Shown piece by piece: positions 38,985 to 48,439 of a DNA stretch of 64,000 nucleotides; positions within the stretch are counted from its first letter, which is position 1, and the number at the start of each line of letters is the position of its first letter. Source of the DNA: Okeania sp. SIO2C9 (lineage in GTDB: Bacteria; Cyanobacteriota; Cyanobacteriia; Cyanobacteriales; Microcoleaceae); the NCBI RefSeq assembly GCF_010672455.1, contig NZ_JAAHGO010000009.1:58521-122520 (forward strand), written 5' to 3'. The notes beneath the pieces were generated by a model. It saw only the letters and a program-made list of their open reading frames with translations, was not told the DNA's origin and ran no database searches. Both the position numbers and the translations under genes were made by a program.

Positions 38985-39023
38985 AAGATGATATTTTCAA
39001 CTACAGAATGATAGAGGTGGTGA

Positions 39024-40115
39024 ATGGAGATAGGTATTCCCAAGGAAATTAAGGATCAAGAGTTTCGTGTAGGACTAACTCCTGCAAGTGTCAGGGTATG
39101 TACTGATGCTGGTCACCAGGTTTTCATCGAAACAGGAGCAGGGTTGGGTGCAGGTTTTAGTGATGAGGATTATATCCAAGCAAAGGCCAAAATTTTACAA
39201 AATGCTGCAGAGGTTTGGAATTGTGAAATGATCGTGAAGGTAAAGGAACCTCTATCATCAGAATACCAATTTCTCAAATCAGGACAAATACTGTTTACTT
39301 ATCTACATTTGGCTGCTGACCGGAAACTCACTGAAAGGTTGATTGAAAGTGGAGTGACGGCGATCGCTTACGAAACAGTGGAGCTACCTGACCATAAGTT
39401 ACCTTTGTTAACTCCCATGAGTATAATAGCTGGACGTCTTTCTGTGCAGTTTGGGGCGAGATTTTTGGAAAGGCAACAGGGTGGTAGAGGTTTACTATTA
39501 GGGGGAGTTCCTGGTGTTATGGCTGGTAAGGTGATGATTCTGGGAGGTGGGGTTGTTGGTACAGAAGCAGCGAAAATTGCTGTTGGTTTGGGGGCAAGGG
39601 TTCAAATTTTTGATATAAATGTGGAAAGATTAGCTTATTTGGAGACTATATTTGGTTCTAGAGTGGATTTGCTATACAGCAATTCTTCTGCTATTGAAGC
39701 AGCTATTGTAGATTCCGATTTACTTGTAGGGGCAGTTCTAGTTCCTGGTCGTCGCTCTCCAGTTTTAGTAACTAAAAATTTGGTAGCGCAGATGCGTTCT
39801 GGCTCTGTGATTATTGATGTAGCTGTGGATCAAGGTGGTTGTGTGGAAACTCTACGTCCAACTTCTCATACAAATCCTACCTATGTGGAATCGGGAGTTT
39901 TGCATTATGGAGTGCCTAATATGCCTGGAGCAGTTCCCTGGACAGCTACTCAAGCTCTGAATAATAGTACTTTACCCTATGTATTACAGTTGGCTAATTA
40001 TGGGAGTGAAGCTTTAGAAAAAAATCCGGCCTTGGCTAAGGGTTTGAATGTTAAAGACCATTTTTTGGTTCATCCTGCTGTCCGAGAAGTATTTCCCGAT
40101 CTAAGTAATAATTAA
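39024..40115 (+). CDS. ald: Alanine dehydrogenase
   Basis: NAD-dependent interconversion of alanine and pyruvate plus ammonia. The 363-residue length is normal. Motifs: MEIGIPKEIKDQEFRVGLTP at the N-terminus with the catalytic Lys/Arg region, LFTYLHLAADRKLT with the catalytic His, Rossmann loop ILGGGVVGTEAAKIAVGLGA (about 172-191), VIIDVAVDQGGCVET, and YGVPNMPGAVPWTAT. GAGGTGGTGA precedes the ATG. Upstream is the right end of the tnpB element, only about 40 bp away, so its promoter region was partly rebuilt by the IS. In nitrogen-fixing filaments alanine is a nitrogen carrier; that role here is only suggested. Confidence 0.96.
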   Translation: MEIGIPKEIKDQEFRVGLTPASVRVCTDAGHQVFIETGAGLGAGFSDEDYIQAKAKILQNAAEVWNCEMIVKVKEPLSSEYQFLKSGQILFTYLHLAADRKLTERLIESGVTAIAYETVELPDHKLPLLTPMSIIAGRLSVQFGARFLERQQGGRGLLLGGVPGVMAGKVMILGGGVVGTEAAKIAVGLGARVQIFDINVERLAYLETIFGSRVDLLYSNSSAIEAAIVDSDLLVGAVLVPGRRSPVLVTKNLVAQMRSGSVIIDVAVDQGGCVETLRPTSHTNPTYVESGVLHYGVPNMPGAVPWTATQALNNSTLPYVLQLANYGSEALEKNPALAKGLNVKDHFLVHPAVREVFPDLSNN

Positions 40116-40140
40116 GTTTTAAAATCACACATCTTGAACA

Positions 40141-40247
40141 TTAGACATCTCCAAAAATCAAAAATAAAATCAATTATTATCCATAAATTATCAATTATTT
40201 CTCCCTGTTCCCTGTTCGCTGTTCCCTCTTTTGAAGGAGATGTCTAT
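40141..40247. repeat. R7 repeat, 107 bp
   Basis: TTAGACATCTCC and its near inverse GGAGATGTCTATT bound TCAATTATTTCTCCC and TTCCCTGTTCG-type repeats. Lies between ald and the R2 copy at 40394. Confidence 0.7.
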
Positions 40248-40393
40248 TAAGAATAGAATCATTGCGGACAAGTTTCAAAAACCTTCAACTTTGTTTGCAG
40301 GAGCAAGGTAGCCCATCAAAATAGGGTCTAGTTTCGATAACTTCGGATTATGTCCAATTATCTCTTTCCAGAAGAGACGTTTGAAGGAGCTAT

Positions 40394-40631
40394 CTATGGT
40401 TTGCTGATTAAATATCAAAGTCTTTATAGATAAAGGTAAGTGCTTTAGATCGTGAAAAAGTACCTGATTTTCGCCTAAGAAGACTCAAAAAGTGAGTATT
40501 TTGGCATATAGTTGGGCAGAGTTGGCAAGGGATAATTTTTCCGAGTACCTGCTCTACAACTCCCTCCAAATCTTGAGTTTTAGCTACTCCCTACTCCCTG
40601 CCTTAGCAAAAAGACTTATTCAGCAAACCCT
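40394..40631 (+). repeat. R2 repeat abutting the dipeptidase 3' end
   Basis: The ends TGGTTTGCTGATTAAAT and TTCAGCAAACCC are flanked on both sides by TATCTA, a likely target duplication. Right end is 12 bp from the dipeptidase stop codon. It has no heptamer expansion and its internal palindrome is weak. Confidence 0.8.
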
Positions 40632-40642
40632 ATCTAGACGGA

Positions 40643-41989
40643 TCATGTCCAGACTTCCTGCATCACCCGGTACATGTTGCCTCCCAGGAACTTACCGCAA
40701 TCGACCTCTGAGTAGCCGTTCTCTAGCATCTTGTCTACTAGCGCAGCTACGATCTGATACGGTGCTGGTGTGGGCACTCCCTTTGCCCCCATGGCCGCGC
40801 TGTAGCCACCATCGGGGAATATCTCCTGACCTTCTGGGGTCTGAATGAGTGTAGCTGAAATATTGGTGTTTGGAACGTAGTCCGTTCCGAAGCCGACATG
40901 GTCAATTCCTACCAGGTTTACTATATAGTCGATATGGCGGAATAGTATATCAGTGGTCACGATATCCGGATTGGACAAGTCCACAAAGGCACCAACCGCG
41001 TTGATGGAGCAAACTCCGCCACTCTGGGCGATCGCCTTGATTACCGCGTCCGAATGGCTGCGTTGGTAGTCGGCGATGGCTTTAGCCACTGAATGGGAAG
41101 ATACCACAGGTTGACGGCTGCGCTCGATAGCATCAAGAGAGGTGCGCTCACCAGTATGGCTGACATCCACGATCATTCCGTAGCGATTGTAGCTGTCGAT
41201 TAACTTTTTACCATAGGCGGTGAGAGGACCGTTGGCCTCCTCGAAGCAACCATCACCTACAGCATTGCGCTGGTTGTAGGCCAGCAGGCAGTAACCATAG
41301 CCCATCTGTCGCCAGACACCAACCATATCAATGTCACCGTTGAAAAGAGCGGTGCCCTGGTGAGTGAAAAAGATCCCTAGCTTCTTCTCCTTGATCGCCT
41401 CGTCGATGTCCTTTGTAGTGCGCACGATTTTGTATTTGTTGGGACGTTCATATATCTTGTTGAGGTAGAACATCAGCGACCTCATGATCCCTGCAACAGA
41501 TGAATCCAATGAATCCGCCGATGGGCACGCCGCGATCACCTTGATACCGGCGGCCATTAAGCGGTCCATCTCATCATGGAATTCAGGGGCTTCCGGACTA
41601 GACCATTGATCGGGCCAGATGCCGGAGAACAGGGTTTCCATGGTCATGGATGAGTGCACAATCTCCTTGGCCTGGTTAGAGGCGGGGTATTTGTGCGTTC
41701 GCTGGGGTATATTCGAGTAATCCTTAATCTCGGGCGTGCCTCGTACAGTAGAATAGGTCGGCACCAAGTCAGAAGCGTGTGCTACACCAAAAACCTTACT
41801 CATTATAGCTTCGGCTGCGAATCCACAGCTTACCAGTCCGACTTGCTGGAAAAAAAATCGGCGGGCGGGGTTCTCGACTGGGGAGGCATCTCCCTCACTG
41901 ACATGGCCTAATTCAGAAAGGGCTGACTCCATCATTGCGCTATCTTTTTCAGTAGTGTTATCTTTTGGTTCCATAATCGATTGTTTCAT
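40643..41989 (-). CDS. M19-type (renal dipeptidase-like) exported protein, GC-rich, probably acquired
   Basis: A 448-residue protein. Residues 40-75 contain RRFFFQQVGLVSCGFAAEAI, a twin-Arg-like export signal. The M19 fold is recognisable from MIVDVSHTGERTSLDAIERS, PVVSSHSVAKAI and GIDHVGFGTDYVPNTN, which supply the usual two His and the Asp. The first metal site is altered: where M19 enzymes have His-x-Asp, this has VHSSMTME, and the bridging Glu region reads FFTHQGTALF. It may be a divergent subfamily or catalytically different. Base composition is visibly higher in G+C than every neighbour, and HIP1-like sites are few, pointing to horizontal transfer. ATG at 41989; an alternative ATG lies at 41974. 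An R2 repeat sits 12 bp after the stop. Confidence 0.85.
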   Translation of the reverse strand: MKQSIMEPKDNTTEKDSAMMESALSELGHVSEGDASPVENPARRFFFQQVGLVSCGFAAEAIMSKVFGVAHASDLVPTYSTVRGTPEIKDYSNIPQRTHKYPASNQAKEIVHSSMTMETLFSGIWPDQWSSPEAPEFHDEMDRLMAAGIKVIAACPSADSLDSSVAGIMRSLMFYLNKIYERPNKYKIVRTTKDIDEAIKEKKLGIFFTHQGTALFNGDIDMVGVWRQMGYGYCLLAYNQRNAVGDGCFEEANGPLTAYGKKLIDSYNRYGMIVDVSHTGERTSLDAIERSRQPVVSSHSVAKAIADYQRSHSDAVIKAIAQSGGVCSINAVGAFVDLSNPDIVTTDILFRHIDYIVNLVGIDHVGFGTDYVPNTNISATLIQTPEGQEIFPDGGYSAAMGAKGVPTPAPYQIVAALVDKMLENGYSEVDCGKFLGGNMYRVMQEVWT

Positions 41990-42025
41990 CTCTAAGTGTT
42001 TGATGTTGCCTAACTGTAATTCAAA

Positions 42026-42066
42026 TTGACACTCTGAGCGTTAAATCTCGCGATTATAAGGGGAGT
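42026..42066. repeat. Solo IS200/IS605-type terminal hairpin
   Basis: TTGACACTCTGAGCGTTAAAT, then CGCGATTATAAGGGGAGT; same type as 24199-24236, worn stem. The rest of 41990-42512 is AT-rich with the small hairpin at 42230. Confidence 0.45.
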
Positions 42067-42229
42067 CCTCTTTCAATATTTATGATAGAATTTGATTTCA
42101 CTTATCATCAAAAATTTATTTAGTCAAATAGTGTAGGAAAAAGTGTTAAGCTTTATAAACTAAAAAAACCATTTACTGCCACTGAAATAACCATTTATAC
42201 AGTTAAAGTTAACGGTGAAATAAGACTTA

Positions 42230-42248
42230 CACACGCCTAATTTGTGTG
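42230..42248. repeat. Short hairpin with TAATTT loop
   Basis: CACACGCCTAATTTGTGTG, a relative of 15794-15812 with one C-to-T change that keeps a G-U pair. Lies 265 bp upstream of tRNA-Leu(CAG). Confidence 0.4.
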
Positions 42249-42512
42249 CAGTTAAAATGCTCTGCAAGATTTTAGACTAATGTTTATATTATACCAAATT
42301 CACCAAACAACGTAAATAGGTAAAAATAAATGAGAATATTCTCAATAATCAGCATTTAATTAATTTTTGTAACAATTGAAAAGATTAAAAATTACAAAGA
42401 TAATTTTGAACAATCATAAGTTTGAGTTATGAAAAGTATGGTAGTAAAAAAACTTCATTTAAAGTGATTGACAAATTGGAGTAGATCGGCAAAAATAAAA
42501 AATTGTGATTTA

Positions 42513-42596
42513 GCGGAACTGGCGGAATTGGTAGACGCGCTAGATTCAGGTTCTAGTGTTCGCAAGGACTTCCGGGTTCAAGTCCCGGGTTCCGCA
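42513..42596 (+). tRNA. tRNA-Leu(CAG)
   Basis: 84 nt. Acceptor stem GCGGAAC pairs with GTTCCGC, then discriminator A. D arm GGCGGAATTGGTAGACGCGC; anticodon stem-loop CTAGA-TTCAGGT-TCTAG with anticodon CAG; variable arm GTTCGCAAGGAC; T arm CCGGGTTCAAGTCCCGG. CCA is not encoded. An R1-type GTAGGGGCGAATGG palindrome (42631-42655) follows. Confidence 0.96.
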
Positions 42597-42840
42597 TTAT
42601 CTAGTGTCGCTACGCGGAAGTTAAAAGTCGTAGGGGCGAATGGCATTCGCCCTCAAAAGTATTGATTGGTAAGGCTTTTAGAATTTTGTAACTGGTTAGT
42701 TATTTCTGCCATCCGGCACTAGGTATATGCAGCATTTGTTTATTAGTTATCAAAATCTAGGGTAGGAAAATCACAATATTCTGCTCGTGTTTCACCCCCT
42801 CAAATAAAATAAGTAATACTAGATAAAAAATAAAGTATAA

Positions 42841-43629
42841 GTGGTGCTGACCAGTGTACAAAATCCTTTAGTAAAGGAAATCCGTAAGCTTCATCAATCT
42901 AAAGGAAGAAAGGAGAAGCAGTTATTTTTATTAGAGGGAACTCATATATTAGAAGAAGCTTGCCACAAAAGTTATCCTCTTTTAACTGTATGTTGTACGC
43001 CTGAATGGCAAGAAAGACATCAATTTTTGTGGGAATTATTATCTCAAAAAGCTCAAAGGATAGAATTAGTAAGTGAAAGAGTTTTGAAGTCTCTTACTAC
43101 TACAGTTAATCCTGATGGAATAATAGCTATAGCACCACAAAAGTCAACAAATTCTGTCAAAATTGCTAGTTTAGGAATTGCTTTGGAAAATCTTCAAGAT
43201 CCTGGTAACTTTGGTACTATCATCAGGACAGCTACAGCAACAAATGTAGATGGTTTGTGGTTAAGTGCAGATAGTGTGGACTTATATCATCCTAAAGTAG
43301 TTAGAGCTTCAGCAGGAGTATGGTTTAAGTTGCCTATGGCAATTTCTGATAATTTAAAGGCTGAGGTATTAAAGTTACAAAATCAAGGTTTGCAAATTGT
43401 AGCAACAGTGCCGAACTCAACTATAAATTATTGGCAAATTGACTTACGAAAACCGACATTAATAATCTTAGGAAATGAGGGGTCTGGTATTTCACAAGAT
43501 TTACTTGAGTTGGCTGATTATTCTGTCAAGATTCCTTTGGGTAATGAAGTAGAATCTTTGAATGTTGCTGTCTGTACAGCAGTAATTTTGTATGAAGTTC
43601 AACGTCAACGTCAATCTCAATCAAGTTAG
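42841..43629 (+). CDS. TrmH/SpoU-family RNA 2'-O-methyltransferase
   Basis: SAM-dependent methylation of a ribose in tRNA or 23S rRNA. The 262-residue protein has an N-terminal substrate-binding domain (about 1-95; VQNPLVKEIRKLH, LFLLEGTHILEEA) and a C-terminal SPOUT knot (about 105-255): ALENLQDPGNFGTIIRTATA (motif 1, N-GT-RTA), PTLIILGNEGSGIS (motif 2) and VKIPLGNEVESLNVAVCTAV (motif 3 with the conserved Asn). Substrate not decidable. The frame opens GTG GTG at 42841-42846; either could be used, and no strong ribosome-binding site is seen. It follows tRNA-Leu by about 245 bp. Confidence 0.9.
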   Translation: MVLTSVQNPLVKEIRKLHQSKGRKEKQLFLLEGTHILEEACHKSYPLLTVCCTPEWQERHQFLWELLSQKAQRIELVSERVLKSLTTTVNPDGIIAIAPQKSTNSVKIASLGIALENLQDPGNFGTIIRTATATNVDGLWLSADSVDLYHPKVVRASAGVWFKLPMAISDNLKAEVLKLQNQGLQIVATVPNSTINYWQIDLRKPTLIILGNEGSGISQDLLELADYSVKIPLGNEVESLNVAVCTAVILYEVQRQRQSQSS

Positions 43630-43675
43630 TTAAATTATGAGCCTCTCAGTAATAAGATTTTTGCTAAAAACTCTA

Positions 43676-43909
43676 AATAGGGGTTGCTGAATAAAGTGCT
43701 TTTTGCTCTTTGTAGGAGACAGGATAAATAGGAATTTAGAAGAGGTAGGAGCTAAGTTTTGTAAGAGTGATTTTTTTGCCCAACTATGCGCCTAAAATAC
43801 GTTCCTTTTTGAGCGTGAAGAGCTGAAAACCAGGTACTTTTTAAAAGCAAAAAAAAGGCTAAAGTCTTTATATGTCAATGCTTTTAGATTTAATCAACAA
43901 GCCCTAAAT
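43676..43909 (-). repeat. R2 repeat with short heptamer stub
   Basis: AATAGGGGTTGCTGAATAAA to AATCAACAAGCCCTAAATA, flanked by TAAATA-like duplications. Internal hairpin GTTCCTTTTTGAGC. Has only one or two GGAGACA units. Confidence 0.75.
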
Positions 43910-44001
43910 ATTTTGATAGTTAAAAATTAAAGATTAAACTTTTCAAACACATTTGAATTTAACAAATTAGCCTGTGAAAAATAGTGGGATAGGTTATTAT
44001 A

Positions 44002-44241
44002 TTATTCTGAATCAGGTTCCGATAATGGTTGGCTTTGATGATTTGTCTCCATATATTTGTCTATATCGGCGATCGCTTCCTCTAACTCTGATAAACTAAA
44101 TTTTTGATTGGACTCTTCAGTCTCTGGAAGAGGGGAATTAGACTTTTCATGGTTGGGTTCCTGAAGAGAGTTATCCAATTGTTTCTCAAAGCTCTCAACA
44201 AATGTTTTTGCAGCCTGACTACGAATATCTTTTTTATCCAT
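44002..44241 (-). CDS. Small acidic conserved protein, function unknown
   Basis: A 79-residue acidic protein: MDKKDIRSQAAKTFVESFEK at the N-terminus, a Ser/Pro/Glu linker, and a C-terminal helix SLSELEEAIADIDKYME. This two-part pattern resembles small cyanobacterial hypothetical proteins I have seen but cannot name. No membrane segment or export signal. ATG at 44241 with a weak AAGGA-type site about 12 nt upstream. It lies between two R2 repeats. Confidence 0.6.
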   Translation of the reverse strand: MDKKDIRSQAAKTFVESFEKQLDNSLQEPNHEKSNSPLPETEESNQKFSLSELEEAIADIDKYMETNHQSQPLSEPDSE

Positions 44242-44379
44242 ATTAATTTCTGTCCTTGTTATCTTCTTGTTAACAGTTCAACTTATTTTTATATAAATTA
44301 TAGGCATACAAACAGCAGGAGTCTAGATATTTTATTTCTAGTATTTTCCCGGAGCAAAAGTTAAATCTGCTTTATATTA

Positions 44380-44632
44380 TTAATTAGGGCTTGCTGATTA
44401 AATATCAAAGCATTGACTGATATTGGTTGTAGCATTTTTTTGTCTAAAAAAGTGCGGCTGTTTTCGGTGGAAAGAGCTGTAAAAAGCTAGTATTTTGGGA
44501 CGATTACGGCAGACAAATCAAGAAACCATTATGAACTACTACCTCCTCTATAACTCTCCTAAACTCCTTACTATTAACTACTCCCTACTCCCTTCCTTCA
44601 CTAACAGATTTTTTCAGCAAACCCTAATTAAT
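44380..44632 (+). repeat. R2 repeat
   Basis: ATTAATTAGGGCTTGCTGATT to TTTCAGCAAACCCTAATTAAT, with an ATTAAT-type duplication at both sides. The heptamer region is replaced by CCTCCTATAACTC-like non-repeated sequence. From 44633 to 45375 only short repeats (CTGTTCCC near 45255-45270) are seen. Confidence 0.75.
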
Positions 44633-45375
44633 AGCTAATATTTTGATAATTTGGGGATGTGTGAAAATTTTTGTTCTAGAGCGCTCGGATTATTAATTTT
44701 TACTACCTTTCTTGAGCTTTTAAATTGGCTCTGCAATCAATGAATATTTTAAGTGATTTTTAGCTATCTATCATTCAAAATGTATCTAAATTAAGTTTAT
44801 ATCAACCATTTTTAATCAAATAAAATCATTATCTATAGCAGTTTTCATGTTTCATAGAGTACAGAGATTTTGGCTTAAAGGCATAAGGCAGAGGACGAAG
44901 TTTTGTAGTTTACCTTTGTGAAAACCGCTATAAATAGTAAGATAAACTGAATACTTATAGATTTCAGTATTTTATCTGAAATAATGAGATTGATTTTTTT
45001 TAATTCATTATATCATAAACATATAGCAATCAGGAATCAGTTGTGAGAATTCAAGTGTTCCTTAAAAGTATAGAATATAGCAATTATTACATTCATATGA
45101 TACGTTTTTTTCTTCTTCTGTGTTGCCTGTTGCCAGATGAGCTGTTGCCTAAAAGTTTCCAATATCTCACAACTCAAATAATATTGCTATATAGCTAAGA
45201 AAGAATTGGTTAGGACATAGACTAATAACCAATCTTAGACTAGAAAATTTTTTTCCAACTGTTCCCTGTTCCCTGCTATAAAAGTTTTGTTTGTCGCAGC
45301 AAAAAAAAAGACTAAGTGAAGTAATGTCTGTATACAAGGCTAGCTCATACAGGCACGAATGAATAGTTTCCCAAT

Positions 45376-45456
45376 ATGGATTATGTAGTTAATTTTCTCG
45401 CTCTTTGTGCTTTCAACTTAATTATTGCATTTTATTTTGGTCAAGAATTAAGTTAA
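45376..45456 (+). CDS. Possible 26-residue single-span membrane peptide
   Basis: The frame MDYVVNFLALCAFNLIIAFY plus six residues (ending GQELS) would be one membrane helix, the size of the small photosystem or cytochrome b6f subunits. It does not match any such subunit I know, and no good ribosome-binding site precedes it. Chance is a real alternative. Confidence 0.2.
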   Translation: MDYVVNFLALCAFNLIIAFYFGQELS

Positions 45457-45509
45457 TCTGGGATCTAGAGCAAATTAAGTTCAAACAAATCCCAACTTGA
45501 TACGGTCTC

Positions 45510-45560
45510 GGGGTCTCCCGTTATAATCTGCGATTTAACGGGAGGGCAATTGCCGAGCTG
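45510..45560. mobile_element. Terminal hairpin left of the dead tnpB
   Basis: CTCCCGTTATAA and its inverse, TTAACGGGAG, around TCTGCGA. The same hairpin follows the tnpB remnant at 46887-46925, so these are probably the two ends of one element or of two adjacent ones. Confidence 0.5.
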
Positions 45561-45618
45561 CAAATTAAACAGGTTTCGATTGATGTTCAACTATAGCAAT
45601 AAAGAGTAGTATAAAAAT

Positions 45619-46869
45619 TATGATAATTACTCATTGCTACAAAATTAAGCCAACTTGTGAACAGTCAGTCAAAATTGATTATTGGCTAGAACTGTTACGA
45701 AGGCATTACAATTATGCGTGATACCCAAAGACTAGATTGGTTGAATAGAACTAGATGTCAAGTTGACCGTTGCTCATTAATTTCATGTCCTATTGGTGAA
45801 ATTTCAAGATTGCCAGATTATTATTTTCAGCAATCAGCACTCTTGCAGACAAAACAGTTATTTTCTGACTACAAAGAAATATATTCAGAAGTCCAGCAAA
45901 TTAACTTACAAAGACTAGATAAAGCTTGGAAAAGTTTCGGCTAAGAGCCGACATGAAAGGCTAATACCTGACAAAAAAGGTAAACGTGGAGGACGACCAA
46001 AATTTAAAAAATCAGGTTTTTTAAGGTCATTTTGTTTCAGTAGAGTTAATCATCCGCTCATCAGTAATTAAATTTGATGGAAAACAAATAATTACTAAGA
46101 GGTTTGGTGCTATTCCAGTAATAGTTCATAGACCAATTCCAGATGGGTTGACAATTAAAACTGCAACTATAACCAAAAAGGCTGATGGTTATTATGTAAG
46201 TTTTAGTTTGGAAGATAAATCAGTTCCTAATCTAATTCCTACAAATAATATCAAAACTGCTGTAGGTATTTATGTAGGGTTAAAATAATTTTTGACCACT
46301 AATACTGGTGAGACTGTTTCTATTCCTAAATTTTATAGAAGATCTCAATCTAATTTAGCAAGAAAGCAAAAAAAAGTATCTAGAAAAGAAATTGGATCTA
46401 ATAACTGGAGGGCGGCGCAAAATAGAATAGCTAGATTGCACCAAAATATAGCTAGGCAAAGAGAATATTTTCACTATAAAACTGCTCATAAATTAGTTAA
46501 ACAATATGACATTATTGCAGTAGAAAAATTAAATATTAGAGGTTTAGCAAAAAATACTAAACTATCAAAATCAATTTATGATGTAGGTAAATAAGGTGTT
46601 CATGTAAGTAGGGGCGAATGGCCATTCGCCCCTACTTCCTCACAATACATCACATGCATTGCAGTAATTGTGGTCATAAAGTACCTAAAGCTTTATCAGT
46701 TAGAACTCATTCTTGTCCTAAATGTAAAATAGTTTTAGATAGAGATGAAAACGCTGCAAAAAACATATTAAGTAAAGCGTTAAACGAGGTGGGTATCATC
46801 TTGTCTGCTTGTGGAGGCTTAGATATTGATCGGCCTATGTTCGCGCAGCGTTGCGCAGCAAAACAATAA
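45619..46869 (+). pseudogene. tnpB: tnpB, third copy, heavily decayed
   Basis: Fragments in several frames follow TnpB order: MIITHCYKIKPTCEQSVKID at 45619, LDWLNRTRCQVDRCSL near 45730, DGLTIKTATITKKADGYYVS near 46145-46205, RuvC-I reading VGIYVGLK followed by a stop near 46270-46288, VEKLNIRGLAKNTKLSKSI (RuvC-II) near 46520-46575, the zinc ribbon CSNCGHK/CPKCK and RuvC-III LDRDENAAKNIL. The catalytic Asp of RuvC-I is Tyr. An R1-type palindrome (46611-46637) sits where the bridge to the zinc ribbon should be, with loss of about 20 residues. The gene is dead as protein; its right end may still be mobile. Confidence 0.9.
46611..46637. repeat. Solo R1 core palindrome inside tnpB
   Basis: GTAGGGGCGAATGGCCATTC then GCCCCTAC, a perfect palindrome, without R1 outer ends. 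Confidence 0.7.
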
Positions 46870-46886
46870 ACTTCTTTGTTTGAGAA

Positions 46887-46925
46887 GCTCCCATTATAAT
46901 CGCTCTTATTTAACGGGAGAGAACT
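46887..46925 (+). mobile_element. Right-end hairpin of the dead tnpB element
   Basis: CTCCCATTATAATCGCTC, then TTATTTAACGGGAG; shared with 45510-45560, 24199-24236 and 51850-51886. Confidence 0.55.
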
Positions 46926-47008
46926 TCACATAAAATATTTAGCTAAGTCCCTATAATTTCAAATATTATAGTTTTTGCAAACATACAAACAGGTTTTAAA
47001 AACAACAG

Positions 47009-48439
47009 ATGACTCAAGAATTTGATTACGACTTAATAATTATCGGCGCAGGTGTTGGTGGACATGGTGCGGCATTACACGCCACAAGTTGTGGCCTAAA
47101 AACAGCTATTGTAGAAGCAGCGGAAATGGGTGGAACTTGTGTTAACCGAGGTTGTATACCATCCAAGGCGCTTCTGGCAGCATCTGGTAAAGTTCGAGAG
47201 TTACGGGATACTCACCATTTAAAAACTCTGGGTATTCAATTAGATAATGTAGCTTACGACCGACAAGTTATAGCTTCTCATGCTAGTAACATTGTTGACA
47301 AAATTAGAGGCGATATGACCAACAGTCTGAAACGTCTAGGTATAGATTTGATTAAAGGCTGGGGGCAAATGGCAGGTCAACAAAAAGTTATGGTCAAGAC
47401 AGATAAGGGAGAAGAATACTTTACTGGTAAAGATATTATACTTGCTCCTGGCTCTATTCCATTTGTTCCTCCTGGAATAGAGTTAGATGGTAAAACAGTT
47501 TTTACCAGTGATGATGCTTTGAAATTAGACTGGTTGCCACCCTGGGTAGCAATTGTTGGTAGTGGTTATATTGGACTGGAGTTTTCTGATATCTATACTG
47601 CTCTTGGATCTGAAATTACTATGATTGAGGCATTAGACCAATTAATGCCCACTTTCGATTCAGATATAGCAAAAATTGCAAAAAGAGTTCTAATTGAATC
47701 AAGAGATATTGAAACTAAAGTGGGTAAGTTGGCGATTAAGGTAACTCCTGGATCTCCGGTCATTATTGAACTAGCTGATGCTAAAACTAAGGAAGTAGAA
47801 GAGGTTCTGGAAGTAGATGCTTGTTTAGTTGCTACAGGTCGCATTCCCTATACAAAAAATTTGGGACTAGATTATGTCAGTGTGGAGACTGACCGTCGGG
47901 GTTTTATTCCGGTGAATGATAAAATGGCTGTTTTGTCAAGTGGTGAACCAGTACCTAATTTATGGGCGATCGGTGATGCTACTGGAAAAATGATGTTAGC
48001 CCATACAGCTTCAGCTCAAGGTATAACAGTGGTAGAAAATATTTGTGGTCGCGATCGGGATGTCGATTATCTTAGTATTCCGGCGGCTGCTTTTACTCAT
48101 CCAGAAATTAGCTATGTTGGTATGACTGAAACCGCAGCTAAGGATTTAGGTGCAGAGCAAGGGTTTGAAGTGGCTAGTGTAAAAACTTATTTTAAGGGTA
48201 ATTCAAAAGCAATTGCTGAAGGAGAAACAGATGGCATTGCTAAGGTAATTTATCGTCAAGATACAGGAGAATTATTAGGAGTACATATTATTGGCCTTCA
48301 TGCGTCGGATTTAATTCAAGAAGCAGCAAATGCTATAGCTCAAAAGCAATCTGTTAATCAGTTATCTTTTAATGTACATACTCATCCTACTTTGTCAGAG
48401 GTTTTGGATGAGGCATTTAAACGAGCAACTGTTAGTTAG
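47009..48439 (+). CDS. lpdA: Dihydrolipoyl dehydrogenase (E3)
   Basis: FAD flavoprotein that reoxidises lipoamide in pyruvate dehydrogenase and glycine cleavage complexes. The 476 residues are typical. FAD-binding [18 protein letters not shown] (about 8-25); redox-active disulfide [17 protein letters not shown] (about 40-56); NAD-binding [16 protein letters not shown] (about 183-198); [18 protein letters not shown]; and the C-terminal dimer base [15 protein letters not shown]-type segment [16 protein letters not shown] with its catalytic His-Glu. ATG at 47009 with no strong ribosome-binding site. Stand-alone, as usual in cyanobacteria. Upstream is the dead tnpB. Confidence 0.96.
   Translation: MTQEFDYDLIIIGAGVGGHGAALHATSCGLKTAIVEAAEMGGTCVNRGCIPSKALLAASGKVRELRDTHHLKTLGIQLDNVAYDRQVIASHASNIVDKIRGDMTNSLKRLGIDLIKGWGQMAGQQKVMVKTDKGEEYFTGKDIILAPGSIPFVPPGIELDGKTVFTSDDALKLDWLPPWVAIVGSGYIGLEFSDIYTALGSEITMIEALDQLMPTFDSDIAKIAKRVLIESRDIETKVGKLAIKVTPGSPVIIELADAKTKEVEEVLEVDACLVATGRIPYTKNLGLDYVSVETDRRGFIPVNDKMAVLSSGEPVPNLWAIGDATGKMMLAHTASAQGITVVENICGRDRDVDYLSIPAAAFTHPEISYVGMTETAAKDLGAEQGFEVASVKTYFKGNSKAIAEGETDGIAKVIYRQDTGELLGVHIIGLHASDLIQEAANAIAQKQSVNQLSFNVHTHPTLSEVLDEAFKRATVS

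Noticed and set aside
45619-46869. Functional TnpB
   Set aside because: RuvC-I Asp is Tyr, several stops and shifts, and a repeat replaces part of the C-terminal region.
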